From positions 136,665 to 200,664 of the forward strand of contig NZ_JXLE01000004.1 of assembly GCF_001886265.1 (NCBI RefSeq): 64,000 bases of DNA, read 5' to 3'. This DNA comes from Enterococcus thailandicus. Its GTDB lineage: Bacteria > Bacillota > Bacilli > Lactobacillales > Enterococcaceae. The notes beneath the pieces are model-generated. The model was not told the origin of the DNA and searched no databases. It worked only from the letters and a program-made list of their open reading frames with translations. Below are positions 1-8,970 of this stretch, one piece after another (position 1 is the stretch's first letter; every line of letters starts with the position of its first letter). Made by a program: the position numbers and the translations under genes.

Positions 1-1520
1 CATTAGGAATGTTGGTAGTTTCGGCTATTTTATTATTCATTTGGCCTAGTGTATATGATGTGTTAGTTGCATTTGGTAAAGGGATTTCTGGTTTAGGATT
101 CATTGGCGCCGGCGTATATGGTTTGTTTAACCGTTTATTGATTCCTACTGGATTACACCATGCGTTGAATTCGGTTTTTTGGTTTGATGTAGCTGGAATT
201 AATGACATTGGAAACTTCTTGGCCGGACAACAAGCGTTGGATACTGGCAAAGCAATTGTTGGACAAACGGGGATGTATCAAGCAGGATTTTTCCCTGTGA
301 TGATGTTTGGCTTACCAGCTGGAGCGTTAGCTATTTATCAAAGTGCTCGTCCTGAAAAGAAAAAACAAACGGCTTCCCTGATGCTTGCAGCAGGCTTTGC
401 TTCATTTTTTACTGGCGTAACGGAACCATTAGAATTTTCATTTATGTTTGTTGCTTGGCCGTTGTATGTTTTGCATGCTATTTTTACGGGAATCTCATTG
501 GCAGTTAGTGCCTTTTTCCATTGGACGGCAGGCTTTGCCTTCAGTGCAGGTTTTGTTGACTATTTTTTGTCATTGAAAAACCCAGTCGCAAATCAACCTT
601 TGATGTTGCTTGTTCAAGGTGCTGCGTTTGCAGTTATTTATTATTTTGGGTTCCGATTTGCTATTCAAAAGTTCAATTTGATGACTCCGGGAAGAGAAGT
701 GGGAACTGGAGAGGAAACACCAGAAGTTGCCACCGGAGAAGACAAGTTTTCACACCTAGCAACTGAAATTTATACAGCACTTGGTGGTAGTGACAATGTT
801 CGAGTAATTGATAATTGTACCACCCGCTTACGTTTACAAGTAAAAGATACTAATCAAGTGAATCAAGAAAAAATCAAAGCAACCGGTGTTCCGGGAGTTA
901 AAGTAATTGATGACACAAATATTCAAGTTATTGTTGGAACTGAGGTACAATTTGTTGCTGATGAAATGGGTAAACTACATGGACAATCAGCACCAGCTAA
1001 GAGGATGAACGTACCAAAACAATCATTTGAGGATGAAACGCCAGTTGATAAGGAAGTTGCAAAAACAAATGAGCTGTACGCTGTAGCAAATGGGAAATTG
1101 ATTCCAATTAGTGAAGTTGCAGATGCGGTTTTTTCTGAAAAAATGATGGGAGATGGCTTTGCGGTTATCCCAACTTCAGGAGAAATTTTTGCACCGGTTT
1201 CTGGAACGATTGCAAGTATTTTCCCAACGAAACATGCTGTTGGTATCAAGACGGATAGTGGTATCGAAGTGTTGCTTCATATGGGAATCAACACGGTTGA
1301 CTTAAAAGGAGAACCGTTTACGATCTATGTTGAGGAAGGTCAGCACATTGCGCGCGGACAATTGATTGCAGAAGTGGATCTAGCCATGTTAGCAGTGAAT
1401 GAGAAAAAAACCGATATGATTGTTGTTTTCACAAACGGAGAAGCAATTGAAACAGTCATAGTAGACACGGTGACTTCTGTTCATGGAAATGAAGTAATCG
1501 GAAAAGTAGAAGCAAAATAA
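1..1520 (+). CDS. PTS EIICBA permease, GlcNAc/glucose type (5' partial)
   Basis: The reading frame is open at the left window edge, so the N-terminal part of the EIIC domain is missing; the first in-frame ATG at 9 is not the true start. The visible protein has the end of a membrane EIIC domain (about residues 1-225, with FFTGVTEPLEF and GLHHALNSVF). An EIIB domain follows, with the phospho-cysteine motif DNCTTRLR, and then a C-terminal EIIA domain with the LLHMGINTVDLKG histidine site. It would import and phosphorylate a hexose, taking phosphate from HPr. The LHHALNSVFWFD stretch suggests the N-acetylglucosamine branch (NagE-like), but glucose cannot be excluded without the missing end. It is followed by repeat elements rather than a cotranscribed gene. 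Confidence 0.88.
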   Translation, partial: LGMLVVSAILLFIWPSVYDVLVAFGKGISGLGFIGAGVYGLFNRLLIPTGLHHALNSVFWFDVAGINDIGNFLAGQQALDTGKAIVGQTGMYQAGFFPVMMFGLPAGALAIYQSARPEKKKQTASLMLAAGFASFFTGVTEPLEFSFMFVAWPLYVLHAIFTGISLAVSAFFHWTAGFAFSAGFVDYFLSLKNPVANQPLMLLVQGAAFAVIYYFGFRFAIQKFNLMTPGREVGTGEETPEVATGEDKFSHLATEIYTALGGSDNVRVIDNCTTRLRLQVKDTNQVNQEKIKATGVPGVKVIDDTNIQVIVGTEVQFVADEMGKLHGQSAPAKRMNVPKQSFEDETPVDKEVAKTNELYAVANGKLIPISEVADAVFSEKMMGDGFAVIPTSGEIFAPVSGTIASIFPTKHAVGIKTDSGIEVLLHMGINTVDLKGEPFTIYVEEGQHIARGQLIAEVDLAMLAVNEKKTDMIVVFTNGEAIETVIVDTVTSVHGNEVIGKVEAK

Positions 1521-1525
1521 AAAAA

Positions 1526-1646
1526 GGGTGTGGCTCAAAGTAAATAGCTTCAAGCAATAAGGATTTTTTCTAGAAATAGTTTCTCGTATTTTTGTGAAAA
1601 AAAGACTTATAGCCGAAGAAGCTGCTTTGGGAACACCATTTATTCG
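1526..1646 (+). repeat. Type A intergenic repeat, copy 1
   Basis: This 121-bp element begins GGGTGTGGCTCAAAG and ends with CTGCTTTGGGAACACC followed by ATTTATTCG. The segment AGCTTCAAGCAATAAG at 1546-1561 matches AGCTTCAAGTAATAAG in the copy at 32577-32592, and the end matches the copies at 46621-46869 read on the minus strand. The interior holds an imperfect hairpin around CTAGAAATAG. No protein is predicted. It directly abuts the type B element. Confidence 0.75.
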
Positions 1647-1648
1647 TA

Positions 1649-1774
1649 GAGGCTGGGATAAAAGTAGCCTAAATAGAAAAAAGCCTAAAATTCGTTTTTG
1701 AAAACGTTGATTTTAGGCTTTTTTTTGTGGAAATTTGTTGAGAACGACTGGCTATCTAGTTTTGTCCCACACTC
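1649..1774 (+). repeat. Type B intergenic repeat, copy 1, with internal terminator
   Basis: The outer arms GGCTGGGATAAAA (1651-1663) and TTTTGTCCCA form a long imperfect hairpin. Inside is a strong stem made of AAAAAAGCCTAAAAT (1677-1691) and ATTTTAGGCTTTTTT (1710-1724), with a further perfect stem CGTTTT/AAAACG in its loop. The U/A-flanked inner stem can act as an intrinsic terminator in both directions between the PTS gene and the convergent deacetylase gene. A second copy lies at 10804-10927. Confidence 0.75.
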
Positions 1775-1867
1775 TTATTTGTGACAGAGTGAGAAAAAGT
1801 TGTTACTTTGAAAAAATTTATTTCTTGATGTTTCTTTTTTCTGACTCTCTTTGGATGAATGCTTCTA

Positions 1868-3163
1868 TTAGCTTAACCCACGAGCTTGTTTATCAACAAC
1901 AGAAGGCACGTTGATGAACTGCTCTAAGACATTATTTTGACCCGAAAGTTCAGATTCAAAGCGAATGCCGTCAATATTGATCCGTGCTTGTCGGTAATAG
2001 TTTGCACCTAATTGTCCCCAAGAAGGAGTAGAGGCATCGACATTACAGAAAATTGAAAAACCTTGTGATTTTAAGTAATCAAATTTTTGATTTTCAGCTG
2101 TATAGTCGTGCCAATCGCTGATATCTGCGCCAAAAGGATAAATCAACATGGTTGTTTTTCCTAAGATTGGAGCGACTTCGTTTTGCCAAAGTTCATTGTC
2201 GCGTTTCACATCTTCTAGGGAAGCATTCGTCATATTCAGATGCCCCCAAGTATGAGAAGCGAACGTCCAGCCATCTTTTTTCAATTGTTCAGCAACTTTT
2301 TTCGCTTTTTTGATTTCTGTATTTGTTTTCTCGTTATCTCCATATTCTGATTTTGATGTTCGATAACCAAGCACACCATTGTAGCCAGTTAATGCGAGTG
2401 TTCCCTTAGCTCCTTGATAAGAAAAATCAGGATGTTCTTCAACAAATGTATCGATTAAGGGAACCATATCAAAATCACCGATTTGTTCTTTTTTATTATT
2501 AACATACACATTTTTCACTTTGTCCTTATCAATGACCAATTTGTCAGGAAAACCTGAATCTTTCATGTATTCATAGTAGCTGACATCATCTTCTGAAAGG
2601 ACGAGTGGCTTTTTGTCTTTAGGCAAAGAAACACCTACAAAGGAAACATTTCCTTGATCATCAATCGTAACTAAGTCGGGTAAATTTACTAAAACATAAT
2701 TATTTTTATAAAGCTGTTCAATCGTTTTGTTGAACTCAGGAATTGTGACCATATATTCCTTATAGCCTTGTGCTTGTTGTGACTGGAATGCTTTAGCTGG
2801 ATCAACAATCAAGCTATGGAAAAACAAATGAGAAATTTTTGTTGGGTCATCCCATTTGACTAATTGTTCTTTTTCTTTTTTGATGGTTTGAAGGAACGCC
2901 TTCGCTTCATCGGAATGAGCGTCAGCTAGTTGCTTGATCGCTTCATCATAGTGATAACTTTTGACTAGTTGTTGTGCTTCACTCAGTTTTTTATCATCGG
3001 AATTGACAGCTGCTGGTTGGCTTTCGGTTGATTGTTCAGCCGTGGTTGAAGAAGCTGACTTTTCATTAGAAGTTGCATGAATAATCAAAAATAGGCTGAA
3101 GATTGAAATTAGCACTGTTATACCAGCAGTGACTCCAAGAATCTTTTTTTGTTTTTGTTCCAT
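1868..3163 (-). CDS. Membrane-anchored polysaccharide deacetylase-like protein (CE4)
   Basis: This is a 431-aa protein with one N-terminal membrane segment (about residues 9-30), a Ser/Thr/Glu-rich linker and a helical region. The CE4-type deacetylase fold occupies the C-terminal half. The metal/catalytic motifs are visible: an acidic pair in LSEDDVSYYEY (D192/D193), SHTWGH at 303-308 and YPFG at about 340. It probably removes acyl groups from a cell-wall or surface polysaccharide outside the membrane; the substrate is unknown. It is a single gene converging on the PTS gene and diverging from the tyrS leader. The Shine-Dalgarno is weak (GGTAGGGG). Family assignment is secure, substrate is not. 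Confidence 0.82.
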   Translation of the reverse strand: MEQKQKKILGVTAGITVLISIFSLFLIIHATSNEKSASSTTAEQSTESQPAAVNSDDKKLSEAQQLVKSYHYDEAIKQLADAHSDEAKAFLQTIKKEKEQLVKWDDPTKISHLFFHSLIVDPAKAFQSQQAQGYKEYMVTIPEFNKTIEQLYKNNYVLVNLPDLVTIDDQGNVSFVGVSLPKDKKPLVLSEDDVSYYEYMKDSGFPDKLVIDKDKVKNVYVNNKKEQIGDFDMVPLIDTFVEEHPDFSYQGAKGTLALTGYNGVLGYRTSKSEYGDNEKTNTEIKKAKKVAEQLKKDGWTFASHTWGHLNMTNASLEDVKRDNELWQNEVAPILGKTTMLIYPFGADISDWHDYTAENQKFDYLKSQGFSIFCNVDASTPSWGQLGANYYRQARINIDGIRFESELSGQNNVLEQFINVPSVVDKQARGLS

Positions 3164-3411
3164 TAACTTATACCCCTACCTTTACACTTTTACTCAAATA
3201 ATAGAATAACTTTGTTTCTTTTATTGTAACGAAGACAGGAAAGAAGTGAAAGTGATACGCTGATTTATGAGAAAATCAGCTATTTTTATCATCAATTCTG
3301 ACGAAAAAAATGATATGTTATAAAATTATTCAAAAAACTGCTCGAATGTGATTTTACTCATCATAATTATTAATATTTTTTGTTATTTAATAAAAAAATA
3401 TTTGTTTTGTG

Positions 3412-3440
3412 TTGACAAAGAAAAAAACGGGCTCTATGAT
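3412..3440 (+). promoter_or_regulatory. tyrS promoter
   Basis: TTGACA at 3412-3417 and TATGAT at 3435-3440 are separated by 17 bases, a good sigma-A promoter. It starts the T-box leader of tyrS. Confidence 0.8.
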
Positions 3441-3446
3441 AGACAC

Positions 3447-3690
3447 ATGTTAATAGATAACAAGACGAAGAACGAAACGAAGTAGTGATTAAGGTCGATG
3501 TTTCAGAAAGCTAGTGGTTGCTGCGAACTAGTACAAGCCTTAAAACGAATTACATTTCAGGAGTCTTTGACAGTTTTTGTCACGCGACAGCGTTAAATGT
3601 TTGAGAGATATGTTCTTGAAGAACATATAATTTGGGTGGTACCGCGAATTTTCGTCCCTTGACTAGTTATTAGTCAAGGGACTTTTTTTG
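3447..3690 (+). promoter_or_regulatory. Tyrosine T-box leader of tyrS
   Basis: The leader holds the conserved T-box sequence GGGTGGTACCGCG at 3634-3646. It is followed by a terminator made of GTCCCTTGACTA (3654-3665) and TAGTCAAGGGAC (3671-3682) with a U run. A stem I region precedes it, and a TAC triplet at 3532-3534 in GAACTAGTACAAGCC fits a tyrosine specifier. Uncharged tRNA-Tyr should stabilise the antiterminator and allow tyrS expression. The specifier position is inferred by eye. Confidence 0.92.
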
Positions 3691-3770
3691 TTCACTCAAA
3701 AAAGTTTTACTAATTTTACGAATGCTAGCAGGTTCCTGCTTTCATAAAAAACTATACGGAGGTCAATATA

Positions 3771-5027
3771 ATGAATATTATTGATGAATTAACTTGGCGT
3801 GATGCCATTAATCAACAAACAAACGAAGAAAGACTTCGCGAACTCGTTGAAGAGAAGAGTATTTCACTTTATTGTGGCGTTGATCCGACAGGCGATTCTA
3901 TGCATATCGGACATTTGATTCCCTTTATGATGATGAAAAGATTTCAATTGGCAGGCCATCATCCATATATTCTTATTGGTGGCGGAACAGGAACAATTGG
4001 TGATCCAAGCGGACGACAAACAGAACGTGTTTTACAAACAATGGAACAAGTACAACACAATGTTGATGCACTTTCAGCACAAATGGGTAAATTATTTGGC
4101 GCAGATGCAAACATCACATTTGTAAATAACTACGACTGGTTATCAAACATTTCTTTACTAGAATTTTTGAGAGACTACGGTAAAAACTTCAACATTAACA
4201 CAATGTTGGCAAAAGATATCGTTGCAAGTCGTTTAGAAGTAGGGATTTCATTTACTGAATTCACTTACCAAATCCTTCAATCAATTGATTTCTTGCACTT
4301 ACACAAAACATTTGATGTGCAATTACAAATCGGTGGCGCTGACCAATGGGGAAATATCACTGCTGGTTTAGACTTAATCCGTAAACTAGAAGGTCCTGAT
4401 GCAGAAGCCTTTGGACTAACAATTCCATTGATGCTAAAAGCAGACGGAACAAAATTCGGGAAAACAGCTGGTGGAGCAATCTGGCTAGATCCTAAGAAAA
4501 CATCACCATTTGAATTCTACCAATTCTGGTTAAACCAAGATGATCGTGACGTTGTGAAATACTTGAAATTCTTCACATTCTTAACAGAAGAAGAAATCGA
4601 TGATTTAGCTAAAAAAGTTGAAACGGAACCTGAAAAACGTGAAGCACAAAGACGTTTAGCAGAAGAAGTAACTGCTTTTGTTCATAGTAAAGAAGACTTG
4701 GAAGAAGCGCAAAAAATAACAGCAGCTTTGTTCTCTGGAAACATTAAAGAACTAAATGCTGAAGAAATCGCGCAAGGCTTTGGTAAAATGCCAAACGTTG
4801 ACATTTCAAGCACACCTGAAAATATCGTGGAACTACTTGTTTCAACAAAAATTGAACCATCAAAACGTCAAGCACGCGAAGATGTTTCAAACGGAGCTAT
4901 TAGTATTAACGGTGACCGTGTTACCGATTTAAATTTTGTCGTAAATCCATCAGATGAATTCGATGGTAAGTTTGTGGTTATTCGAAAAGGTAAGAAAAAT
5001 TACTTTTTGGCCAAAGTAGTTGATTAG
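3771..5027 (+). CDS. tyrS: Tyrosyl-tRNA synthetase of the tyramine cluster
   Basis: This 418-aa class I synthetase charges tRNA-Tyr in the cytoplasm. The HIGH motif is at residues 45-48 (MHIGHLIPF) and the KMSKS-equivalent loop is KFGKT at 228-232. QIGGADQWGNI marks the tyrosine-binding domain, and the C-terminal 75 residues form an S4-type RNA-binding domain. The ATG follows GGAGG with 7-base spacing. Enterococcal tyramine clusters carry such a tyrS next to tdcA, where it is thought to act mainly as a tyrosine-sensing gene; here the T-box supports tyrosine control. A housekeeping paralogue probably exists elsewhere, which this window cannot show. Confidence 0.95.
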   Translation: MNIIDELTWRDAINQQTNEERLRELVEEKSISLYCGVDPTGDSMHIGHLIPFMMMKRFQLAGHHPYILIGGGTGTIGDPSGRQTERVLQTMEQVQHNVDALSAQMGKLFGADANITFVNNYDWLSNISLLEFLRDYGKNFNINTMLAKDIVASRLEVGISFTEFTYQILQSIDFLHLHKTFDVQLQIGGADQWGNITAGLDLIRKLEGPDAEAFGLTIPLMLKADGTKFGKTAGGAIWLDPKKTSPFEFYQFWLNQDDRDVVKYLKFFTFLTEEEIDDLAKKVETEPEKREAQRRLAEEVTAFVHSKEDLEEAQKITAALFSGNIKELNAEEIAQGFGKMPNVDISSTPENIVELLVSTKIEPSKRQAREDVSNGAISINGDRVTDLNFVVNPSDEFDGKFVVIRKGKKNYFLAKVVD

Positions 5028-5133
5028 AATTTAGTAATTTTTTGCCTTGAAAAAGGTAAGCTCTATTACAAGATTCAAACTTTTGAAACCCATCCTAAAA
5101 GGGAACGACGGTTGTCGTTAATACAATCTTTAA

Positions 5134-5169
5134 GAGGGAATTTACTTTTGTAAATTCCCTCCTTTTTTT
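5134..5169 (+). terminator. Terminator after tyrS
   Basis: GAGGGAATTTAC (5134-5145) and GTAAATTCCCTC (5150-5161) form a 12-bp stem with a 4-base loop and a T run. It separates tyrS transcription from the tdcA promoter. Confidence 0.9.
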
Positions 5170-5246
5170 AAATTTTTTTAAAATCACATACAATTCGTTC
5201 AATTACATATTATTAGAAAATGATTATAAAATCGACTTATTTTTAG

Positions 5247-5275
5247 TTTACAGAATTAAAGAACAGGTGTAATGT
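5247..5275 (+). promoter_or_regulatory. tdcA promoter
   Basis: TTTACA (5247-5252) and TAATGT (5270-5275) have a 17-base spacer. They lie between the tyrS terminator and the AGGAGGG ribosome binding site of tdcA at 5305-5311. This fits an independent tdcA transcript. Confidence 0.65.
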
Positions 5276-5317
5276 AGGGCTCGACAAAATTTAAATATTT
5301 TTTTAGGAGGGTTTCAC

Positions 5318-7195
5318 ATGAGTGAATCATTGTCAAATGATCTAAACCTGAATGCACTATTCATTGGTGACAAAGCGGAGAACGGCCAAATCTATAAAGC
5401 TTTGTTAAATGAGTTAGTTGATGAACATTTAGGATGGCGTCAAAACTACATGCCTCAAGACATGCCTATTATTACGCCGGAAGAAAAAAGTAGTGCTAGT
5501 TTCGAGCACACTGTAAATAAAACGAAAGACGTTTTATCAGAAATTTCAGCACGTATGCGTACCCATTCTGTTCCTTGGCACAATGCCGGACGTTATTGGG
5601 GACACATGAACTCTGAAACATTAATGCCATCTTTACTAGCGTACAATTTCGCAATGTTATGGAATGGTAATAACGTTGCCTACGAATCTTCTCCAGCAAC
5701 AAGTCAAATGGAAGAAGAAGTAGGACATGAATTTGCAAAATTAATGAGCTATGAAGATGGCTGGGGACACATTGTTGCCGATGGTTCTTTAGCAAACTTA
5801 GAAGGTCTTTGGTATGCTCGTAATATCAAATCTTTACCTCTTGCGATGCAAGAAGTAACACCTGAATTAGTTGCTGGTAAGAGCGATTGGGAATTAATGA
5901 ACATGTCAACAGAAGAAATCATGAATCTGTTAGATAGTGTTCCAGAAAAAATTGATGATATCAAAGCTCATTCAGCACGTAGTGGTAAACATTTAACAAA
6001 ATTAGGTAAATGGTTAGTGCCACAAACAAAACACTATTCATGGCTAAAAGCAGCCGATATCATCGGTGTTGGGTTAGACCAAGTTATTCCAGTACCAGTG
6101 GATCATAACTATCGCATGGATATTAACGAATTAGAAAAAATCGTTCGTGAATTAGCTGCTGAAAAAACACCAATCTTAGGTGTAGTCGGAGTTGTTGGTT
6201 CAACTGAAGAAGGCGCAATTGATAGCATTGATAAAATCGTTGCTTTGCGTCGTGTCTTAGAAAAAGAAGGAATTTACTTCTACTTGCACGTAGATGCTGC
6301 TTACGGTGGATATGGTCGCGCAATTTTCTTAGACGAAGACAACAACTTTATTCCTTTTGAAGAATTAAAAGATGTTCATGCGAAACATCATGTCTTTACT
6401 GAAAACAAAAATTATCTTTTAGAAGAAGTTCATCATGCATATGAAGCAATTTCTGAAGCTGAATCTGTAACAATTGACCCACATAAAATGGGTTATGTAC
6501 CTTATTCAGCTGGTGGAATCGTTATTAAAGATATCCGCATGAGAGACGTTATTTCTTACTTTGCTACTTACGTATTTGAAAAAGGAGCAGATATTCCTGC
6601 TTTACTTGGTGCGTACATTCTTGAAGGTTCAAAAGCTGGGGCAACTGCTGCTAGTGTTTGGGCTGCTCACCATGTATTACCTTTAAACGTAACTGGTTAC
6701 GGAAAATTAATGGGTGCATCAATTGAAGGGGCACATCGTTTCTTCAATTTCCTAAACAACTTGTCATTTAAAGTTGGCGATAAAGAAATCGAAGTTCATC
6801 CATTAACTTATCCAGATTTCAACATGGTTGATTATGTGTTCAAAGAAAAAGGAAATGATGATCTAGTTTCTATGAATAAATTAAACCATGACGTGTATGA
6901 CTACTCTTCATATGTGAAAGGTAGCATCTATGGAAATGAGTTCTTAACTTCACATACTGATTTTGCTATTCCTGATTACGGTAACAGCCCATTACAATTT
7001 GTGAACCAACTAGGCTTCTCAGATGAAGAATGGAACCGTGCTGGAAAAGTAACAGTTTTACGCGCAAGTGTAATGACACCATATATGAATAAAGCAGAAA
7101 ACTTTGAAGAATATGCTGAAAAAATTAAAGCTGCTCTTCAAGAAAAATTGGAAAAAATCTACGCAGACCAATTATTGGCAAGCGAAGCAAAATAA
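5318..7195 (+). CDS. tdcA: Tyrosine decarboxylase (PLP)
   Basis: This 625-aa group II PLP decarboxylase converts L-tyrosine to tyramine and CO2, consuming a proton. It matches the length and sequence style of enterococcal [13 protein letters not shown] carries the PLP-nitrogen-binding Asp (D326), and [11 protein letters not shown] carries the Schiff-base lysine K390. The N-terminal [19 protein letters not shown] region is typical of tyrosine decarboxylases. It may also act on phenylalanine, as known for this family. The start has an ideal AGGAGGG. It is followed by tyrP, the exchanger for its substrate and product, and is expected to be induced by tyrosine at low pH (known for the family, not visible here). 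Confidence 0.97.
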   Translation: MSESLSNDLNLNALFIGDKAENGQIYKALLNELVDEHLGWRQNYMPQDMPIITPEEKSSASFEHTVNKTKDVLSEISARMRTHSVPWHNAGRYWGHMNSETLMPSLLAYNFAMLWNGNNVAYESSPATSQMEEEVGHEFAKLMSYEDGWGHIVADGSLANLEGLWYARNIKSLPLAMQEVTPELVAGKSDWELMNMSTEEIMNLLDSVPEKIDDIKAHSARSGKHLTKLGKWLVPQTKHYSWLKAADIIGVGLDQVIPVPVDHNYRMDINELEKIVRELAAEKTPILGVVGVVGSTEEGAIDSIDKIVALRRVLEKEGIYFYLHVDAAYGGYGRAIFLDEDNNFIPFEELKDVHAKHHVFTENKNYLLEEVHHAYEAISEAESVTIDPHKMGYVPYSAGGIVIKDIRMRDVISYFATYVFEKGADIPALLGAYILEGSKAGATAASVWAAHHVLPLNVTGYGKLMGASIEGAHRFFNFLNNLSFKVGDKEIEVHPLTYPDFNMVDYVFKEKGNDDLVSMNKLNHDVYDYSSYVKGSIYGNEFLTSHTDFAIPDYGNSPLQFVNQLGFSDEEWNRAGKVTVLRASVMTPYMNKAENFEEYAEKIKAALQEKLEKIYADQLLASEAK

Positions 7196-7234
7196 GTTAA
7201 TCGAGATGGAGTACCCGTTTATTTCGTGAAGGTA

Positions 7235-7273
7235 GGAGAAGTCTGGGAATGATTGCCCAGACTTCACTTCTCC
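7235..7273 (+). other. Intercistronic hairpin tdcA-tyrP
   Basis: GAAGTCTGGG pairs with CCCAGACTTC around an 8-base loop, and the flanks GGAGAA and TTCTCC can extend the stem. There is no strong T run after it. It may attenuate or stabilise the tdcA-tyrP transcript rather than terminate it fully. Confidence 0.6.
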
Positions 7274-7433
7274 ATTTCTTAGTTTTGAGGTCGTCTTTGG
7301 AGCATTGTCGTTTAAGCGATAGGCTGAAGCATGAAACCGAACTTTGAATCGATGGAATTACTTTTGTTTATTGCCAAACTTAGATTGCTTCAAAGACACT
7401 ATTTTATCCAACAAATCAAGGAGAGTGTCAACC

Positions 7434-8891
7434 GTGAGTGAATCTAAAGTAAGTAAGATGGGTCTTGGAACCTTTATTGGTCTGACAATGGCATTGTGTG
7501 CTACAGTCCGAAGTATTCCGACTTTGGCAGCAGTAGGTTGGACGTTAATTTTTTATTCGATTTTTGCAGTTTTATTCTTTGCTGGTCCGATCTCAATGGT
7601 TTCTGGTGAACTTTCAACGATGCTTCCTCAAGAAGGCGGCCCACAGTTATGGGTAAAAACAGCTTTGGGTAGTAAATGGGGATTTGTCGTTGCTTGGTTG
7701 CTATGGGTTCAAATGTTCCCTGGTATGGTAATGGTTGCTTCAACATTAGGCCCATTGCTTGGAAATACGTTTGGGAATGTTGAACTAGGAAATAATCATT
7801 GGTTCGTATTAGCTTGTATTCTAGTTATTTATTGGGTTATTACTTTATTGAATTTAAAATTTGATATGGCAAAAGTCGGCGGAAATATCGGTGTTTGGTT
7901 AGGTGTATATATTCCCGTTGTCATTATGTTTGTGCTTGGTTTATTGGCAGCATTTAAAGTTGGTTTGGTTTCAAACGGCTATCTAGGTGCATTTTCTTGG
8001 TCAAAAGCTTTCCCAGACTTAGAACACGTGGAATCATTAAAATATCTAGCTGGTATCACTTTTATTTTTGTAGGGATTGAAATGAGCTCGGTTTATATGC
8101 CTCGCTTAAAAGATGCAACGAAAAACTATACGAAAGGTGTATTCATTGCCTTGATTGGTTTAGTTTTATTGAATGTCATCAATGCGATGTTAGTTGCTAA
8201 CGTTGTTCCAAATGGAAAAATGGAGTTGGCAAACATCACACAACCAATCTTGATTGATTGCCAAATTTTAGGTTTACCAGAAGTAATCGGAAATATTTTT
8301 AGCTTCATGGTCTTTATTGGTGTGTTGTTACAATTATCTGCTTGGGTTACTGGACCATCAAAAACAATCATCCAAGTGGCCAGAGAAGGCTTTTTACCAC
8401 CAAAATTTGGTTTCCACAAAGAAAACAAATATGGTGTTTCTAAAAATGTCGTGTTAACACAATCTATTGTTATTTCATTATTTGCACTTCTTTATGGTGT
8501 AATGGATGATGTTAGTGCTGTTTTCTTGACATTAACAAACGCAACTACAGTTATTTATTGTATTGTTTATGTGTTGATTGCTATTTCTTTACTTGAAATG
8601 AGAAAAAAACATCCAGAATTGAACCGACCTTATCGTATTGGTAAGTCAGGAAACTTCTTTGCTTGGGTTGTTAGTTGTATGTTGATTTTCTCAATCGTTG
8701 TCGTTGTTTTTGCTACATTAGGAACAGCAACAATGGGGGATGCATTACTTGTAACAGCTATCGCAGTTGTTATGTTTGTAATCCCATTGATCATCAATCA
8801 TTTCAAGAAAGATTCTTGGAATACTGCAGTTGAAGCAAGTTTAGAAGAAAATTTAGATGAATACTCTGATCAAGTGACACATAGTCACTAA
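7434..8891 (+). CDS. tyrP: Tyrosine/tyramine antiporter
   Basis: This APC-superfamily membrane exchanger of 485 aa has about 12 hydrophobic segments. With tdcA it imports tyrosine and exports tyramine, generating proton motive force. The frame is open upstream to an ATG at 7344. The GTG at 7434 was chosen because AAGGAG lies 10 bases before it and because the protein then begins SESKVSKMGLGTFIGLTMAL, like a normal APC N-terminus. Identification rests on the APC fold plus position directly after tdcA. Confidence 0.93.
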   Translation: MSESKVSKMGLGTFIGLTMALCATVRSIPTLAAVGWTLIFYSIFAVLFFAGPISMVSGELSTMLPQEGGPQLWVKTALGSKWGFVVAWLLWVQMFPGMVMVASTLGPLLGNTFGNVELGNNHWFVLACILVIYWVITLLNLKFDMAKVGGNIGVWLGVYIPVVIMFVLGLLAAFKVGLVSNGYLGAFSWSKAFPDLEHVESLKYLAGITFIFVGIEMSSVYMPRLKDATKNYTKGVFIALIGLVLLNVINAMLVANVVPNGKMELANITQPILIDCQILGLPEVIGNIFSFMVFIGVLLQLSAWVTGPSKTIIQVAREGFLPPKFGFHKENKYGVSKNVVLTQSIVISLFALLYGVMDDVSAVFLTLTNATTVIYCIVYVLIAISLLEMRKKHPELNRPYRIGKSGNFFAWVVSCMLIFSIVVVVFATLGTATMGDALLVTAIAVVMFVIPLIINHFKKDSWNTAVEASLEENLDEYSDQVTHSH

Positions 8892-8899
8892 TCCAGATT

Positions 8900-8941
8900 G
8901 TCCTACCAAGAGAATAATATTTTCGAGGTGGGACTTTTTTC
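8900..8941 (+). terminator. Terminator between tyrP and nhaC
   Basis: GTCCTACC (8900-8907) and GGTGGGAC (8927-8934) pair around a long loop and are followed by a T run. The hairpin is of moderate strength, so some read-through into nhaC is likely. Confidence 0.6.
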
Positions 8942-8970
8942 ATGAAAAAATAATGGAGAAGTGAGAACAA

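Noticed and set aside
923..1249. Long antisense frame inside the PTS gene
   Set aside because: Shadow of the EIIB/EIIA coding region; no ribosome binding site. Similar antisense frames elsewhere in the window were rejected for the same reason.
5028..5170. Possible second T-box before tdcA
   Set aside because: The GGGTGGNACCGCG sequence is absent; only an ordinary terminator is present.
7344..7433. N-terminal extension of tyrP to the first ATG
   Set aside because: The extension has no ribosome binding site and does not resemble APC N-termini; the GTG at 7434 has AAGGAG at good spacing.
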